From: Sycobia sp. Sy_11
Lineage: Eukaryota; Arthropoda; Insecta; Hymenoptera; Epichrysomallidae
Assembly (NCBI GenBank): GCA_018907035.1
Contig: JACCIC010000373.1
Span: 57,723-121,722, forward strand
DNA: 64,000 nt
Direction of reading: 5' to 3'
The position numbers were made by a program, and so were the translations under genes. Positions within the stretch are counted from its first letter, which is position 1. Every line of letters begins with the position of its first letter. The notes under the pieces were generated by a model. It saw only the letters and a list, made by a program, of their open reading frames with translations. It did no database searches and was not told the DNA's origin. Shown piece after piece: positions 62,791 through 64,000 of the stretch.

Positions 62791-64000
62791 CATCGTTCCC
62801 ACACCCATTTCCACTCGAAAGAAAAGTGAAAGGGACCCCCCCCCCTCTAGGGATACAAGACCGCACGCGTGCGCAAGGGGGAAGGCGGGGGGGGGGCAGT
62901 GAGCGTGCCCGCTACACAGGTATACGGATTTATGACTTTGATAATCAGTTTACTGCTAGCGGTTATAGGTGTTTAGATTTATTATTATAGAGAGGAAGAG
63001 GTTTATGAGGAAACCGAAAGTGAGAAATCCTTTTCCACATCTCTCATTGCCTTTTTGTAGCGTCTCCGAAATGACCTATTTTTGACCATGATTTTTTATA
63101 GTGTGGAGATGAAATAGAGTCTATGTAAATTGAGATAGATGAGTGGGAATGGGAAATGAATTTCTTGCGATGTTAGTTTCGTATTATTTGTAATTTTAGG
63201 AAGGGATTGGGAAGGGAAAGGCTATGATTGGAAAGTTATTCAACCACTGAGAAAAACATTTCTTTTTTTTTTGAGCTATGGAAAATGAAGAAGGAGATTT
63301 TTTTGAACAATGAGAGACGTACTTTTCCCTTTCTCTGCTACTTTGAAATGCTTTTAAATAACCGCGAGGAAGATGCTTTTGGTCAGCTTCCCTGCAGGCT
63401 TTTTCATCATCAAACTGAGAGTAGAAGCAGGAAACATTGTTTGCAAGACCAATTGCCATAAACACCTCGCCAACAAGTCACCAGAAGGTGCCCCGTAAAT
63501 CGATTGCCACAACATTCATCGTTTCTTCGGCGCCACGGCGAGAAAGCGCCTTCGGCACGAAAAGATTGTTCTATTGGACTTATCCCTTGAAAAATTGGAG
63601 GGGAATGGGGTGGCGTTTTAAGTACGCCGTGACGATCGCAAAATCACTGGAGTCATTTAAGTGTAAGTACAATTTCTTTATTTATTTCATTTATTATTTC
63701 TTTTAATTTATTTTATTTTATTCATTATTTATTTCATTATTATTTATATTTATTATTTTTGTTTGATATATTTTACTTATTATTATTAAATGATTTATGA
63801 TTATTTTTTATTTGTATGTATTGTGCTATTTATTGTTAGTTTTAACGTTTCAGTTAAGTCTTTTTTTAAATATTCATTTATTATTTTGATGTGCGTTTTC
63901 GAGTTATTTTGGTGATTTTTATAGAGATTTTTTGATATTGATTGTGTCGATTGTTGATTGCAATTAATTTATATTATTTTACTTTATTGATTTTATATTA

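Overview
The window is eukaryotic nuclear DNA from an insect. Dense (TA)n, (GA)n and (CA)n microsatellites, CpG-rich noncoding DNA, long introns and dead mariner copies fit a hymenopteran, but that order-level placement is inference. No prokaryotic genes, rRNA, tRNA or CRISPR arrays were seen. Gene models below were built by eye from reading frame, GT/AG splice sites and phase continuity; no alignment or transcript data were available.

Three genes account for essentially all recognisable coding sequence. (1) 5178-8205, plus strand: a complete, compact 9-exon myotubularin-related phosphatase of the MTMR2 type with an intact HCSDGWDR catalytic loop (about 657 aa). (2) 8786-21149, minus strand: a complete 13-exon 'nose resistant to fluoxetine 6'-like multi-pass membrane acyltransferase (about 719 aa), tail to tail with the phosphatase and only 580 bp from it. 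(3) 31827-57019, minus strand: eight exons of a FAM102/EEIG1-type gene with an N-terminal C2 domain. Its first coding exon is not found and probably lies beyond position 64000. Its C-terminus may exist in two forms, a short one ending at 31827 and an extended one ending at 31479.

Layout: 1-4250 is microsatellite-rich intergenic DNA; 4250-5177 is the likely promoter/5'UTR zone of the phosphatase; 8206-8785 is a shared convergent 3' region; 21150-31478 lies between the 5' end of the acyltransferase gene and the 3' end of the FAM102-type gene and may largely be 3'UTR; 57020-64000 is upstream/intronic DNA of the FAM102-type gene with several repeat families. The three genes have no evident shared pathway (endosomal phosphoinositide turnover, membrane acyl transfer/lipid handling, C2-domain adaptor); they look like ordinary neighbours.

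The accessory interest is in the noncoding DNA: two decayed mariner copies with matching ends, a foldback MITE-like family with CACTGA termini, a 206-bp element with perfect 20-bp terminal inverted repeats, a diverged tandem repeat of about 287 bp, a hairpin-forming minisatellite, dinucleotide arrays sitting directly downstream of several 5' splice sites, and a coding-exon trinucleotide palindrome. I did not find a convincing undescribed multi-gene system.
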